Below are positions 25,177-33,347 of a stretch of DNA of 64,000 nucleotides, in pieces; within the stretch, counting starts at the first letter, position 1, and each line of letters starts with the position of its first letter. A model generated the notes under the pieces. That model was given only the letters and a program-made list of their open reading frames with translations, ran no database searches and was not told the origin of the DNA. The translations under genes were made by a program, and so were the position numbers. The DNA comes from Pedobacter cryoconitis (GTDB lineage Bacteria; Bacteroidota; Bacteroidia; Sphingobacteriales; Sphingobacteriaceae): positions 177,862 through 241,861 of the forward strand of contig NZ_JACHCC010000011.1 of the NCBI RefSeq assembly GCF_014207135.1, given 5' to 3'.

Positions 25177-28113
25177 TTAAAAAGTAAATTCCCCGATAAA
25201 CACGCCGTTGTTCTGTTCTCCGGAAAGCTGCAGGGCAATCACTTTCCGCTCCTGGTTCCTGCCTCCATAATGCGTATAGATTTCGGCCATTACTGTTGTC
25301 GGGCCGCTGATACTTAACTGCCTGTCCCCATAATAATTGACTTCAATTTTGTACCGCCCCTTAATTGCTTTTTTAAGCATAAACTGCTCCGGACCATAAC
25401 CTTGTGTAATATCATTACTGATCCTTCCACCAGCAAGAGTCCGTTTATGACTGTAAAAACATTTTTCTCCGTTAGGATCAGTTACCCACAGATCGATATC
25501 CGTGTCCTTTTTATTCCAGTTCATTACCACTCTTACATCTACCGGAAAGTTAAATTTCACCTGCTGAGCAATTTTAGAAGTATTCAATTTTATACCATGG
25601 AGATTAATCAGGTTATTCATTTCTGTCAGTACAACTTCTTCAATACCGCTGTCTCTCGATGCATTTTCCATACTATAACTTTTATTCAGCACCGTATACA
25701 AAGTATCTAAAGCACGCTGATAATAACCGCAATCGGCCAGTGCCAATGCATAATCCCGGTAACTCTGCGCATCCATCGGACGCCATTCCAGTACTTTTCT
25801 GCTCGTAAACAATTCAGCTTCGGTATTTCCGGTTTCTCTCAGTTTATAAGTCAATGTCTTATAGATCTCGGCATTTTCCAGATCCAGCTCAGTCAGGTTA
25901 CTTAAGATCATCAATGCTCTGCCGCTATCCTGATGCTGCCAGAACCAATTCGAAACATCCAGATAAAAAGAAGGTGTAGTCAGATATTCTTTTCTTACCG
26001 CCAGATATTGCTGATAAGCCTCTTCTACACTGCCTTTGAGCTTTTTCATGTATTCTTTATCGCTTTTAAATTCCGGAACAATGATTTCTGTACGGGTAGC
26101 AATGGTAACCTTTTTTTGTTCCACGTACCCGTTGTTGACAGTGGCTCCTGCAACCTTACCCATTAAAGCATTCGGAGCGATAGCCGTTTCAAATAGTACC
26201 TCACCAGATCCTGGGTTCGCTCTTACCGTAGCGGCAGCATATGTTGTCCTAACGACATCGCTGGACGCTGCTGTAGTAACAGCCCGGCGTTCCAGATCTG
26301 CCGCCACATCAGGTTTTGGAAAATATTTTGCAGGTTTAAAAACAGTATTCCACCAGGTCTTCAGTTCTGCTGCCATGGCTATAGCCTCTTTCATTAAACC
26401 ATTTTTACGATTTTCTTTAATCTGGAACTGATGTTTCATGGCCTGATCATATGCCACTCTCAGTTCCTGTGGCGGCTCAATTCCATAACGGATATAATCA
26501 TCCACCGATTCCAGGACCAGTAAGCTCGTATTTCGGGTGACCAAGCCAAATTGTTTACCCAGTTCGCTGATTTCTTCTTTATGCTGTTCATAATTTACAT
26601 CCATATCAGCCAGCTTCTTTTGTGCCCAGATCCTGCTGACATCAATTATCCCTGCATGTTGTTCTTCGGCATTTAGCCGGACTTTCCGCTCTATGGTTAC
26701 TTCTCTTCCGTAACCAAATTGTAAGATCAGCTCTTCACTTCCCGAAGAAGCCAGTCCTGCAATTGAAAGATAGCCGTTTACCCGTACTGGTAAAGCAGGA
26801 TAAAGTTCTTTGATCTGCGGATTATTTTTGATCCCAATAAATTGCAGGTCTTCCCTGGACAACTGATGTAATGCCTGTTCAGCAGAAAGAACATTCAGAT
26901 TAATAAACCCTCCTCCGGTTTTTGCACTTACCTCTTTAAGTTTATTAAAATCAGCGCGTAAAGCAGAGTTAATAGTATAAACGGGTTTGGTTAATGCGAC
27001 AGAAGAATTACCAAAACCAGAGAACCCATCAGTAAAGAAAAGGTATTCATCAGCTTTCAATAAACCGGAACTGATCTTACTATAATCAGTACCCCCATCA
27101 TATACCAGCCCCGACAATTTTTCTCTAAGTATTTTCCAGTCCCCATTTCTGATTTCAAAGACTCCAGCCTTGCTGAACTTATTATTCAATAAACCCAGTT
27201 CAATTGTCAAATCCTTTTTCTCCCTGATCAGCCCGTCCAGCAGTGCCAGTTCTTTTGCAGTATCTCTTTGCAGGCCACTTAAGGATACATCCCAGATCAG
27301 CCCGATATGATTGCTCCAATGATGTGTCCTTGATGGTACCTTTAAAAAGACATTGGCCAGGAAGTAAAAACTTTGCCCTGCCTTTTGCATCAGCGCTGTC
27401 GTTTGTGTTCCGGCTTCCGGAAGGTTAATCAAGAGCCCGTGAGCCGGTAAAAAATCTTTACGCTGCATTTCGGCAGTATAGGTCGTACCCTTATTTTTAA
27501 AATTAAAACTTCCATCTGGTTGCTCGGCCAGTAAAGGCTGCTGGTTACTTTCCAGTACGCTCGCTTTTAGTGAAAATTCTGGGATGGCCTGTTTATAATC
27601 CAGTGGCAGGCGGTAACTAAGTTGCTGCTTTTCTGAGAAACGAAGTTCCTCTTCATAACTGATCATCACTGTCCTGACTCCATGTGCAGGAAATGGATAA
27701 ATCCGCGTACGGAAATTATTCCCTTCTACTTTTTCCAGTAAACCAGGATCAATAACCCGGTGTTCCACACTTTCAAAAACTTCGGTTGCCCTTGCTTTTT
27801 CTACCGGAACAGCAGTTCTCATTTTACCATTTATATCCAGCGCATAACGGCTTATACTCACACCGTCCGGCATAGGGAAAGTTAGCTCCCCCTCCAATAT
27901 CCTTGAACTATGATTTACAAAGGACATAGTCATTACTGTAGTGGCAATATTGCCATAAACCTGCACATCAATATGCAATGATTTTAAACTGACGGCTTTC
28001 TGATCTGCCTCGGTCTTTGCACCTAAAACTTTAAGTTGAGGTGTCTGACCATATCCGGCAATAGCGTACAATATCAGCAATATTAAAAGAGGAGAAATCA
28101 ATCGAAGTTTCAT
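25177..28113 (-). CDS. VIT domain/vWA domain protein with C-terminal DUF2135
   Basis: 978 residues from the ATG at 28113, which puts the signal peptide (LLILYAIAGYGQ) at the N-terminus; an upstream ATG at 28155 adds 14 unlikely residues. A VIT domain (about 25-150) is followed by a vWA domain whose metal site is visible: DVSLS (Asp near residue 274), GGTDYS and FTDG. A helical, TPR-like section follows, and DUF2135 comes at about 870-960 (DIDLWVTDPNGEKCFYSHK, ISNDITQGYGPEQF). The combination resembles inter-alpha-trypsin-inhibitor-like bacterial proteins of unknown role, probably periplasmic or surface bound. It stands alone on its strand. Confidence 0.82.
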   Translation of the reverse strand: MKLRLISPLLILLILYAIAGYGQTPQLKVLGAKTEADQKAVSLKSLHIDVQVYGNIATTVMTMSFVNHSSRILEGELTFPMPDGVSISRYALDINGKMRTAVPVEKARATEVFESVEHRVIDPGLLEKVEGNNFRTRIYPFPAHGVRTVMISYEEELRFSEKQQLSYRLPLDYKQAIPEFSLKASVLESNQQPLLAEQPDGSFNFKNKGTTYTAEMQRKDFLPAHGLLINLPEAGTQTTALMQKAGQSFYFLANVFLKVPSRTHHWSNHIGLIWDVSLSGLQRDTAKELALLDGLIREKKDLTIELGLLNNKFSKAGVFEIRNGDWKILREKLSGLVYDGGTDYSKISSGLLKADEYLFFTDGFSGFGNSSVALTKPVYTINSALRADFNKLKEVSAKTGGGFINLNVLSAEQALHQLSREDLQFIGIKNNPQIKELYPALPVRVNGYLSIAGLASSGSEELILQFGYGREVTIERKVRLNAEEQHAGIIDVSRIWAQKKLADMDVNYEQHKEEISELGKQFGLVTRNTSLLVLESVDDYIRYGIEPPQELRVAYDQAMKHQFQIKENRKNGLMKEAIAMAAELKTWWNTVFKPAKYFPKPDVAADLERRAVTTAASSDVVRTTYAAATVRANPGSGEVLFETAIAPNALMGKVAGATVNNGYVEQKKVTIATRTEIIVPEFKSDKEYMKKLKGSVEEAYQQYLAVRKEYLTTPSFYLDVSNWFWQHQDSGRALMILSNLTELDLENAEIYKTLTYKLRETGNTEAELFTSRKVLEWRPMDAQSYRDYALALADCGYYQRALDTLYTVLNKSYSMENASRDSGIEEVVLTEMNNLINLHGIKLNTSKIAQQVKFNFPVDVRVVMNWNKKDTDIDLWVTDPNGEKCFYSHKRTLAGGRISNDITQGYGPEQFMLKKAIKGRYKIEVNYYGDRQLSISGPTTVMAEIYTHYGGRNQERKVIALQLSGEQNNGVFIGEFTF

Positions 28114-28274
28114 AAATAAGTTTTTATGGAGATGCCCGTAATGATCATATTCCATAAATGGTAATCATTCCTGCTGAAAATCTTTTCGGTTTAAAAGAGC
28201 TAAAGAATATCTAATTTTCTTAAACATTTCTGGCAATACACTGTTACATAGATATATTAATAAAGAAAAAAGAA

Positions 28275-28475
28275 ATGGGATTATTAAAAACAGCGTTAAT
28301 TGGGGCCGCAGTTTACGGTGCAATTAAATATATAACCAAGAAAGATGTCAATGGTAAATCTATCGTTGATGACCTGCAGGACAAAGCCCCGGAATGGGTA
28401 GATAAAGCGAAACGTTTTAAAGAAGATATGGAACGCAAGTATAAAGATAATCTTGACCCCTATACAGAGGTATAA
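28275..28475 (+). CDS. Small YtxH-like protein
   Basis: 66 residues: a short hydrophobic N-terminus (LLKTALIGAAVYGAIKYIT) followed by a charged amphipathic helix (VDKAKRFKEDMERKYKDN). Such small proteins, often called YtxH-like, are widespread in Bacteroidota and unassigned. The gene is supported by its own strong terminator directly after the stop codon. Confidence 0.7.
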   Translation: MGLLKTALIGAAVYGAIKYITKKDVNGKSIVDDLQDKAPEWVDKAKRFKEDMERKYKDNLDPYTEV

Positions 28476-28477
28476 AA

Positions 28478-28511
28478 CAAAAAAGGTGTTTCAGTCGAAG
28501 CACCTTTTTTG
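28478..28511 (+). terminator. Intrinsic terminator after the YtxH-like gene
   Basis: An 11-bp perfect stem (28478-28488 with 28501-28511) extended inward by a few pairs, with A tract on the left and six Ts on the right. The symmetric A and T tracts allow it to act in both directions. Confidence 0.8.
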
Positions 28512-28591
28512 TTTGTAGTCACCTCAACAACGGTTCGCAGGCCTAACAATTATTTAACCTTAATCCTCGTCAGAAATGAAAACTTAATGTT

Positions 28592-28599
28592 TATGTTTG
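28592..28599 (+). promoter_or_regulatory. Candidate -7 box before the DUF4468-like gene
   Basis: TATGTTTG matches the Bacteroidota -7 consensus TAnnTTTG and lies 19 nt before the ATG at 28619. No convincing -33 TTTG was found at the right distance. Confidence 0.3.
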
Positions 28600-28618
28600 A
28601 TTATAAAATTATACTCTG

Positions 28619-29224
28619 ATGAAACATTTGTTATTTCTATTATTTTTCACTCCCCTCATTTCATTTGCGCAGGCTGATAAACAGGAAACCAGATTCGCTA
28701 ATGGGGTTCAGGACAGTGTTCCAGGCACCTCATTGATATTAAAAGATTTTACTGTCAGCTTTCAGAAAATATATACCTCAGATTTAGATAAGGAAGAATT
28801 AGCGGCAAAAATCAAGTTATTCCTGCCTACTATTAAAAACTTTGAATTGAAAAATACAGAGAACCAGTCAACTTATCAGTTTAGCGGAAGGATTACTAAT
28901 TTCCTGGTTAACTACAGCAAATTTGAAGGCAGGTATTTCACTTTTAGTCAGGATGTTATAGACTACCCGATTTATGCCAATGTACTGATCCAGGTTAAAG
29001 ATCGCAAATACAGAGTTATCGTTTCTGAGATCACCTTTAAAAGCACCAGAGCTGATTCTACCAGAACCGCAAGGGAAATTACTTTAGACGAAGAGATCTG
29101 TGACCGTTATCAAAGAAAATTCCTCACCAATAATCAACCAAAAAAAACTGCTAAATACCTTGATAATGATTTGGCAACTTCCTTTGATATCAATATATAT
29201 AACAAAATATCAAAAGATTTTTAA
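28619..29224 (+). CDS. Exported DUF4468-like protein (paralog of the gene at 60276-60893)
   Basis: 201 residues with a signal peptide ending at SFAQ (about residue 18). The section FQKIYTSDLDKEELAAKIKLFLPTIKNFEL and the later IQVKDRKYRVIVSEITF fit DUF4468, a beta-rich domain with a TBP-like fold found in Bacteroidota envelopes. No function is known. A clear paralog lies at 60276-60893; both share GVQDSVPGTS, FQK-YTS and KEEL at equal spacing. It is convergent with the lipoprotein gene, 8 nt away. Confidence 0.65.
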   Translation: MKHLLFLLFFTPLISFAQADKQETRFANGVQDSVPGTSLILKDFTVSFQKIYTSDLDKEELAAKIKLFLPTIKNFELKNTENQSTYQFSGRITNFLVNYSKFEGRYFTFSQDVIDYPIYANVLIQVKDRKYRVIVSEITFKSTRADSTRTAREITLDEEICDRYQRKFLTNNQPKKTAKYLDNDLATSFDINIYNKISKDF

Positions 29225-29232
29225 GTAAAGCA

Positions 29233-29991
29233 TTAATTGTGTTCAGTTTCAAAAGCGCCCCACATTTCAGTCATAAAACGGCTGAAATGCTGAGGTATCC
29301 CTTGATCAGCCTTCATCTTTCCAGGGATCTTTTCACCAGCATAAACTGTTGTCGTACCCCTTATTGCATATTTCTTCTTATTTTCCAGTAAGATCAGTTT
29401 CATTTCTTTATTATCAACCCCTCCTGTGCAGGTCAGACGATAAGCGAAACTGCATTCGGCAATCCCATTACCATCCAGGTCGGTGATAAATAAAGCCCCC
29501 GGAATAAAATTAGTTGAGATATCAACCGGACAAGAGGTTATGAAATCATTCACCTTTGTCACCAGCTCATAAACATCCCCGCGTTTCAGATAATGATAAG
29601 CATGTAAGGCTGCATCCCTGTTATCAGGATACTCCACAGAATCCTTCGAAGCATACTCCCCTGTTTCGGTCAATAAAAGCAGGTTTTCACCCAGTTTATC
29701 TTTCCAGGTCCTGATTTTAACAGGTTTTCCCTGATAAGCAACACCACTTGGCAAAGCTGAAGTGAGCAGAGAATCACTCTTTATTTTTTCAGTAGCCCCT
29801 GACAGATCGACAAAAAACTGTGCCGAATCTTTCCTGTTCTTTGCTACAGTTTTGGCAGCAGCCGAATCAGGTAGAGCCAGCTTAACTTTACCCGAGGACT
29901 CATGATGACCACAGGAAGCCAGTGATAAACCAGTTAATAAAATTATTCCGGCTTTCAGGCCTGGACCAAAGATCAGGGATACCTTTTTCAT
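29233..29991 (-). CDS. Hypothetical lipoprotein
   Basis: 252 residues from the ATG at 29991. The SpII signal ends in the lipobox SLASCGHH, so the mature protein is lipid-anchored. The C-terminal half has FITDLDGNGIAECSFAYRLTCTGGVDNKEMKLILLENKKKYAIRG, a calcium-loop-like DxDGNG stretch followed by a beta-rich region also seen in other Bacteroidota lipoproteins. The function is not recognised. The upstream spacer holds two copies of the palindrome ATCATGAT and a -7 box. Confidence 0.65.
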   Translation of the reverse strand: MKKVSLIFGPGLKAGIILLTGLSLASCGHHESSGKVKLALPDSAAAKTVAKNRKDSAQFFVDLSGATEKIKSDSLLTSALPSGVAYQGKPVKIRTWKDKLGENLLLLTETGEYASKDSVEYPDNRDAALHAYHYLKRGDVYELVTKVNDFITSCPVDISTNFIPGALFITDLDGNGIAECSFAYRLTCTGGVDNKEMKLILLENKKKYAIRGTTTVYAGEKIPGKMKADQGIPQHFSRFMTEMWGAFETEHN

Positions 29992-30023
29992 CAATATATA
30001 TTGTTTTTATCGGTGATGAAGCT

Positions 30024-30070
30024 ATCATGATTTTGTTTCCATTTCGTTGTGCGATTTGAAAAATCATGAT
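30024..30070. promoter_or_regulatory. Inverted repeat containing two ATCATGAT palindromes
   Basis: ATCATGATTTT at 30024-30034 is the reverse complement of 30060-30070. Each arm contains the self-complementary ATCATGAT (30024-30031 and 30063-30070), 39 bp start to start. It lies 33 nt before the lipoprotein ATG. It could be two regulator sites or a leader hairpin. Confidence 0.4.
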
Positions 30071-30191
30071 GGTTTCATATAAAGCAAAGTTATAAATTAC
30101 TTCTCTCGTTTCATAAAGAAAACCAGTACAAAACTGAGGAGAGCTACAGAGTTCGTATCAACTTGTAGTTAGCGTTATAATTCGTCCTTAC

Positions 30192-30269
30192 CTGACATAG
30201 TCTTGGTCTATTGCAAGTCCATGTTTTTAGTCGAAATACATGGACTTGCAATAGACCAAGACTATTCAG
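30192..30269. repeat. Long near-perfect inverted repeat (32-bp stem, 13-nt loop)
   Basis: Bases 30197-30224 pair perfectly with 30238-30265 over 28 bp. After one bulged base (30196) four more pairs follow (30192-30195 with 30266-30269). The loop is 30225-30237. No T run follows on either strand, so it is not a normal intrinsic terminator. It could be a small non-coding RNA precursor, an mRNA-stabilising 3' structure, or a short palindromic mobile element or its remnant. Confidence 0.85.
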
Positions 30270-30430
30270 CCACTGGATCAGTCACGACTATGACTGCACC
30301 ACGACCCGACCAGTACCCGAAGACAATCCGGCCAGTAGCTGATTAGTTCAGCCGAATGATGCCCATTTAAGTCTGGCAGACCCTTTTTAACAAGTTATTT
30401 AAGAAAATAGCCGGGGATAACAAGGATGGC

Positions 30431-30679
30431 CTACATGACCTTTCCGGAAAAATTTATAGAATGACAGGAGTCAAGTTTTTTGCACTCTTTTTTAAGATTA
30501 CGCAACTTCAGCTCTTCCTTCTTTTTCGCTTCCTTACTTGCAGAATCAAGTAAGCTAATATTGGACAAACTGGAATAAGCCGTATTGACTATTCTGTCAA
30601 ATTCAAACGGATCATTTGTTTGTTTACATCCGAGACTCATAAAGATCCCCAAACAACACAAGGTCAGTAAAATTCTCAT
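30431..30679 (-). CDS. Small lipoprotein, hypothetical
   Basis: 82 residues. The N-terminus MRILLTLCCLGIFMSLGCKQ is a good SpII signal with lipobox SLGC. The remainder is charged and helical (KEAKKKEELKLRNLKKECKK), with three further cysteines. No family is recognised. It is isolated between the long hairpin and the alpha/beta hydrolase gene. The lipobox is the main support. Confidence 0.55.
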   Translation of the reverse strand: MRILLTLCCLGIFMSLGCKQTNDPFEFDRIVNTAYSSLSNISLLDSASKEAKKKEELKLRNLKKECKKLDSCHSINFSGKVM

Positions 30680-30842
30680 ACTTTTAGTTAAATACTAATT
30701 TCTGATAAATATTTACATAATAAACAGGATTAAGAAATTTACTACACCAACAACCGTTTAACTTACATCAACGCGGAGTTAGCAGGATAAAATATACAAT
30801 TTAGTAGTTTGTTATTTTAACACTATGCCCTATGTTACCACC

Positions 30843-31850
30843 CTATGATTTTTTGACAGGAGTCATTCCTAATATACTCGTTGCAAAGCTCAGTGTTTCC
30901 CTTTCTACAGCAGGCACATCCTTAGACAATAATGGTGAGGCGATGACGTGATTTCCGGCATTTGGAATAGCTACTTTTCGCTTAAATGCATCTGAAGTAC
31001 CCAGCTCATCAAACATTTTAAGCATCGCATCTACCTTTACGGTAGCGTCCTGGTGTGTAGCATCCTTATAATAATATAACATTAATACAGGCTGTTTTAC
31101 TTTTGCATAAGTTTCTTTAGTATTGGAGGTCTCCATGAATTCCTGTAATTGTGGTACTGCTTCCAGGCGGTACTGATTGTACCAGTACTGCAATACTTTA
31201 GGATCAGTATCATTACTCTTCTTGGAGTACATTCCACCCATTACTTTTCTAACCAGCTGAAGCCCCCAGGGCTTATTCGTCAGCCAGGCAGAGCTGTTGT
31301 TAATTTCAATATTTGGTGAATAAAGTATAATCCCTTTAATTTCCGGAAAGTTTGCCGCCAGTTTTATCGCGAGTGCTCCACCGGTAGAGGTTCCCATCAG
31401 GATCACTTTTTTTCCTAATTTTTTACCAATAGCATAGGCTTCAAGTGTAGAGGTCCATAGATTTTCAGGTGTAAATTCGAGCATGGCATCCTTCCCTTTC
31501 AGGCCGTGACCAGCCAGACGGGCCAGGTAAAGATTACAGCCAAAGGTTTTGGCAAAATTACGGTGCGTCGGTTCACCTTCGCCCTGACTTGCTGTAAACC
31601 CATGAAGGTAAACAACTGCATATTCTGTCTGCTCTTTATGTGTACTGTCAGCCCAGACGATCCTGGCCTCATTATCAGTTTTAACCGGAAGTTTCGCTTC
31701 TCTGTCATGGATAAATGTTTCCAGTTGCACCAGATTGTCCGGCAAAACAGGGAGAGCTGTAACATAGACTGGGGTTTCAGGTTTAGGACCTACCAGATAA
31801 ACAACTGCCGCAAGAAGAATCACAACTCCTAAACCTAATAAAATTTTCAT
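30843..31850 (-). CDS. Alpha/beta hydrolase, membrane-anchored
   Basis: 335 residues. One N-terminal hydrophobic segment (LLGLGVVILLAAVVYLVG) anchors or exports the protein. The hydrolase fold shows AVVYLHGFTAS as the oxyanion region, GTSTGGALAIKLA as the nucleophile elbow (Ser in GTSTG) and GNHVIASP with the catalytic His near the C-terminus. It resembles serine-aminopeptidase-S33/carboxylesterase-like lipases. The substrate is unknown. It appears to be a single gene. Confidence 0.82.
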   Translation of the reverse strand: MKILLGLGVVILLAAVVYLVGPKPETPVYVTALPVLPDNLVQLETFIHDREAKLPVKTDNEARIVWADSTHKEQTEYAVVYLHGFTASQGEGEPTHRNFAKTFGCNLYLARLAGHGLKGKDAMLEFTPENLWTSTLEAYAIGKKLGKKVILMGTSTGGALAIKLAANFPEIKGIILYSPNIEINNSSAWLTNKPWGLQLVRKVMGGMYSKKSNDTDPKVLQYWYNQYRLEAVPQLQEFMETSNTKETYAKVKQPVLMLYYYKDATHQDATVKVDAMLKMFDELGTSDAFKRKVAIPNAGNHVIASPLLSKDVPAVERETLSFATSILGMTPVKKS

Positions 31851-31963
31851 ATACGTACCTATTTTATGCCTGTACCAAAATTAACATTTTTATTGAGAAA
31901 CGTTTAATGAATCTCCGCACGACACCCGACTATATTTTCAGCTCATTTAAATAATAAACGCAC

Positions 31964-31998
31964 ACTTAATTATTATTAAGTACATTTCATTATGTTTG
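31964..31998 (+). promoter_or_regulatory. Dyad and -7 box before the YiaA-like gene
   Basis: ACTTAAT / ATTAAGT (31964-31970 and 31975-31981) is followed by TATGTTTG at 31991-31998, an exact match to the Bacteroidota -7 consensus. The dyad overlaps where the -33 element should be and could be an operator. The ATG is at 32053. Confidence 0.35.
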
Positions 31999-32052
31999 AA
32001 TAATAAAACCATTTAGAATATATCAACCAAACAATTATCTAGTTAACGAATT

Positions 32053-32475
32053 ATGAATCAAAAACCATCAAGTGCATTTGTCGGAGCTTCCTGGGTAGCT
32101 TTAATGGCAGGATTTGCTGCTTATAATATCGGTCTTTTCAATGCTAAAATGCTGCTGAATGAGAAAGGGTACTATTTTACCATCCTTATTTTCGGTACAT
32201 TTTCTGCAATTTCAGTACAGAAATGTGTACGTGACCGCCTCGAAGGAATCCCTGTAACCAATATCTATTACGGTATAGCCTGGTTCTGTACAATTTTATC
32301 AATTTTCCTGTTAACCGTAGGTTTATGGAATGCTACACTAGATTTAAGTGAAAAAGGATTTTATGCGATGTCATTCTTACTTTCTCTTTTTGCCTCTATC
32401 GCAGTACAGAAAAACACAAGGGACAGTATCGGATCTGAACCTAAAAACACTCAGGATCAGCAAAATCAATTCTAG
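32053..32475 (+). CDS. YiaA/YiaB family inner-membrane protein
   Basis: 140 residues with four membrane helices arranged as two copies of the YiaAB two-helix domain. The copies can be seen by eye: VALMAGFAAYNIGLFNAKMLLNEKGYYF with SAISVQKCVRD, and TILSIFLLTVGLWNATLDLSEKGFYA with ASIAVQKNTRD. The family has no firmly established function. It is a single gene with its own promoter box and terminator. Confidence 0.88.
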   Translation: MNQKPSSAFVGASWVALMAGFAAYNIGLFNAKMLLNEKGYYFTILIFGTFSAISVQKCVRDRLEGIPVTNIYYGIAWFCTILSIFLLTVGLWNATLDLSEKGFYAMSFLLSLFASIAVQKNTRDSIGSEPKNTQDQQNQF

Positions 32476-32480
32476 AAATT

Positions 32481-32524
32481 ACCCGGTATAGTAAAACACA
32501 GGGTGTCTGCTATACCGGGTTTTA
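32481..32524 (+). terminator. Intrinsic terminator after the YiaA-like gene
   Basis: ACCCGGTATAG (32481-32491) pairs perfectly with 32510-32520 and is followed by TTTT. The loop is 18 nt. It also lies 3 nt from the stop of the convergent DinB gene, and the run before it is less T-rich on the minus strand. Confidence 0.75.
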
Positions 32525-32527
32525 AAA

Positions 32528-33007
32528 TTATTTTGAGGTCACATAGCGTCTGTGGTAATTCAACTGACCAGTATGGTAAGATAAATGTGCAAACAAATGT
32601 ACCAGTACATATTCAATCGTCTGTTCTTCCTGAACTACCTTAATTTCGGCAGGATATTCTTCCGCTAATTTCGCCTCTGTCAAAGCAGACAAAGAAGCTG
32701 TGATGATCGCAGCCAGCTGATTTAACTCTTTCACCAGTTCGTCTTTAGTAAATAACCGGGCATTAAATTCAGCATCCCTGTTTCTTTCGTAATTGATATG
32801 CCCGAAAGGATTACCTACAAAAGTTTTCAGATTGCCAATCAGATGCTGGATCAGATTTCCTCCCGAATTCATTGTTCCTGGCAGTACCAGCCATAAAGAC
32901 TCATCGTCCGGATACATTTCCAACTCTGCATTCAGTCTGGCAATGTCACGGTTAAATAGTTGAATATAAAATTCTGTTTTCATCTGTTTATATCTATTGT
33001 TTTTCAT
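32528..33007 (-). CDS. DinB family protein (DUF1572-like)
   Basis: 159 residues, cytoplasmic four-helix bundle. Phrases such as NSGGNLIQHLIGNLKTFV and VLVHLFAHLSYHTGQLNYHRR give the histidines expected for the DinB/YfiT metal site (one in the second helix, two in the C-terminal HxxYHxGQ). Members act as thiol-dependent transferases or are uncharacterised. The start could be the ATG at 32983 (MKTEFY) instead. It is followed upstream by the acetyltransferase gene, 22 nt away on the same strand. Confidence 0.8.
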   Translation of the reverse strand: MKNNRYKQMKTEFYIQLFNRDIARLNAELEMYPDDESLWLVLPGTMNSGGNLIQHLIGNLKTFVGNPFGHINYERNRDAEFNARLFTKDELVKELNQLAAIITASLSALTEAKLAEEYPAEIKVVQEEQTIEYVLVHLFAHLSYHTGQLNYHRRYVTSK

Positions 33008-33029
33008 TTGTCAGATGGATCCGACATGA

Positions 33030-33311
33030 TTAAAATAACACGTCCTGTAAGTCCTGGTTTTTATCGAATACGCTTTTTGCAAAAGGACAAAGCGGAAGTA
33101 TCTTCACTTGTTTATCCCTTGCAAATTTAACGGCTTCCAGCACCAGCTGTTTCCCCACTCCTTTTCCCGAAAATTCAGGTTCTACTTCTGTATGGTCAAT
33201 AATAAATTTACCGGGACCTGCCCATACATAGGTCATACGACCAGCTTCTTTATCATTTTCTTTATCTATAAAATAGCCGTTTTTTTCCTCGTTAACCTGC
33301 TCTATATTCAT
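33030..33311 (-). CDS. GNAT family N-acetyltransferase, short (YjdJ-like)
   Basis: 93 residues from the ATG at 33311. This is the small GCN5-related type: GRMTYVWAGPGKFIIDHTEVEPEFSGKGVGKQLVLEAVKFARDK contains the acetyl-CoA loop GKGVGKQL, and ILPLCPFAKSVFDKN is the typical ending with a conserved Cys. The acceptor is unknown. It probably forms one transcript with the DinB gene. Confidence 0.88.
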   Translation of the reverse strand: MNIEQVNEEKNGYFIDKENDKEAGRMTYVWAGPGKFIIDHTEVEPEFSGKGVGKQLVLEAVKFARDKQVKILPLCPFAKSVFDKNQDLQDVLF

Positions 33312-33347
33312 CAAAAGGATCTGTTATTATGATTTAAATTAGTTTCA

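Larger units (their letters stand above)
29995..30430. other. 436-nt intergenic region with two inverted-repeat structures
   Basis: No credible ORF was found. It contains, from left to right, a long-spaced inverted repeat (30024-30070), a minus-strand TAACTTTG -7 box at 30092-30085 with a near-match -33 TTTA 21 nt beyond it, and a very long hairpin (30192-30269). The 30270-30430 part shows no further structure. The promoter would serve the lipoprotein gene at 29991, with the first inverted repeat lying in its leader. Confidence 0.6.

Noticed and set aside
30192..30269. Intrinsic terminator interpretation of the long hairpin
   Set aside because: No T tract follows on either strand and the stem is far longer than usual.
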